The notes under the pieces are model-generated. The model had not been told where the DNA came from, did not search any database, and saw nothing but the letters and a program-made list of their open reading frames with translations. Both the position numbers and the translations under genes were made by a program. From Actinomycetes bacterium (lineage in GTDB: Bacteria > Actinomycetota > Actinomycetes > Mycobacteriales > Mycobacteriaceae), in NCBI GenBank assembly GCA_023417985.1, contig JAEZDV010000350.1, forward strand, positions 1-6,586: a DNA stretch of 6,586 bases, given 5' to 3'. Position 1 is the first letter of the stretch. Each line of letters opens with the position of its first letter. Shown in pieces: positions 6,077 through 6,586 of this stretch.

Positions 6077-6586
6077 TCAGCTGGCATATGCGCGAAGGCG
6101 ATCTGCGCGGTCGCCCTCGCGAAGCTTGCCCATCACTTCGCGTTCGATCTGCCGAACCCGCTCGCGCGACAACCCGAACAACTTGCCGATCTGGTCGAGG
6201 GTGCGCGGCTGGCCGTCGTCGAGCCCGTAGCGCAGGCGAATGACCTGCTGCTCCCGCTCGTCGAGGGTGGACAGCACGGTCCGCACATCGCTGTGCAGAA
6301 GACCCGCGATCACCGCGTTCTCGGCCGAGGTTGCCTCGGCGTCCTCGATGAAGTCACCGAGCGGGGCTTCCTCGTCGTTGCCGACCGGCATGTCGAGGCT
6401 CACCGGGTCGCGGCTGTGGTCGAGCAGGTCGGCGATCTTCTCGACGGGGATACCCGACTCGTTGGCGAGTTCCTCGTCGGTCGCCTCGCGGCCGAGCTGC
6501 TGGTGCAGCTCACGCTTGATGCGGGCGAGCTTGTTGACCTGTTCGACGAGGTGGACGGGGAGCCGGATGGTGCGGCTCTGGTCGGC
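6077..6586 (-). CDS. sigB: Primary-like sigma factor SigB, C-terminal part (5' end outside window)
   Basis: Group 2 sigma-70 factor of RNA polymerase that recognises promoters in stress and stationary phase. Only the last 169 residues are in the window; the frame is open to the right edge, so the ATG at 6403 is internal. Residues 1-12 (ADQSRTIRLPVH) are the junction of regions 2.4 and 3.0. Region 3.1 covers about 13-56. The region 3.2 finger SLDMPVG (63-69) with EEAPLGDFIED follows. Region 4.1 lies around 87-125, and the region 4.2 helix-turn-helix for the -35 element is TLDQIGKLFGLSRERVRQIERE (129-150). The ending RADRLRAYAS is that of mycobacterial SigB; SigA ends differently, so I call SigB. 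It converges on pat and shares the terminator at 6022-6060. In M. tuberculosis ideR follows sigB directly; here acuC and pat lie between them. Region 2 and the promoter are not visible. Confidence 0.95.
   Translation of the reverse strand, partial: ADQSRTIRLPVHLVEQVNKLARIKRELHQQLGREATDEELANESGIPVEKIADLLDHSRDPVSLDMPVGNDEEAPLGDFIEDAEATSAENAVIAGLLHSDVRTVLSTLDEREQQVIRLRYGLDDGQPRTLDQIGKLFGLSRERVRQIEREVMGKLREGDRADRLRAYAS

Noticed and set aside
5817..6243. Short plus-strand open frames across the pat end, terminator and sigB tail (including an ATG at 5998)
   Set aside because: They run straight through the terminator stem and antisense to sigB, and the residue pattern around the ATG comes from the tandem repeat. 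No ribosome-binding site.
6077..6403. SigB fragment beginning at the ATG at 6403 as a complete small protein
   Set aside because: The frame continues upstream to 6586 with a clear region 2.4/3 sequence, so this ATG is an internal methionine of a full-length sigma factor.

Overview
The window is GC-rich with strong G/C preference at third codon positions. It carries a mycolata (Mycobacteriales/Corynebacteriales) gene set that most resembles Rhodococcus or Nocardia. The best evidence is that the IdeR and SigB sequences are close to their Mycobacterium tuberculosis counterparts as I remember them, and that sigB, ideR/dtxR and galE lie close together, as in that order. No mobile element, CRISPR array, tRNA or rRNA gene was seen.

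Layout from left to right. Bases 1-66 are a short flank. galE (UDP-glucose 4-epimerase, minus strand) and ideR (iron-dependent repressor, minus strand) follow, separated by 51 bases that contain a perfect 14-bp stem-loop overlapping the galE ribosome-binding site. A 104-bp divergent promoter region separates ideR from acuC (class I HDAC-type protein deacetylase, plus strand). acuC overlaps by 8 bases a 915-residue protein made of an N-terminal GNAT acetyltransferase and a C-terminal ADP-forming acyl-CoA synthetase-like region. This is the Pat type of protein lysine acetyltransferase. A 151-base convergent gap holds a 16-bp tandem repeat and a strong bidirectional terminator, followed by the 3' part of sigB (minus strand), which runs off the right edge.

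Functionally, acuC-pat looks like a translationally coupled eraser/writer pair for reversible lysine acetylation. The known paradigm target of such pairs is acetyl-CoA synthetase; that target is inferred here. The synthetase half of Pat seems to have lost its phosphohistidine and some ATP-grasp residues, which suggests it senses a ligand and does not make acyl-CoA. The pair sits between sigB and ideR, which are direct neighbours in M. tuberculosis and Corynebacterium glutamicum. IdeR controls iron homeostasis, GalE supplies UDP-galactose for the arabinogalactan wall, and SigB is the primary-like stationary/stress sigma factor.

The families are all known. The points most worth a second look are the acetylation module inside the sigB-ideR locus, the degenerate synthetase half of Pat, the stem-loop over the galE ribosome-binding site, the apparently leaderless acuC promoter, and an 18-bp perfect palindrome inside pat.
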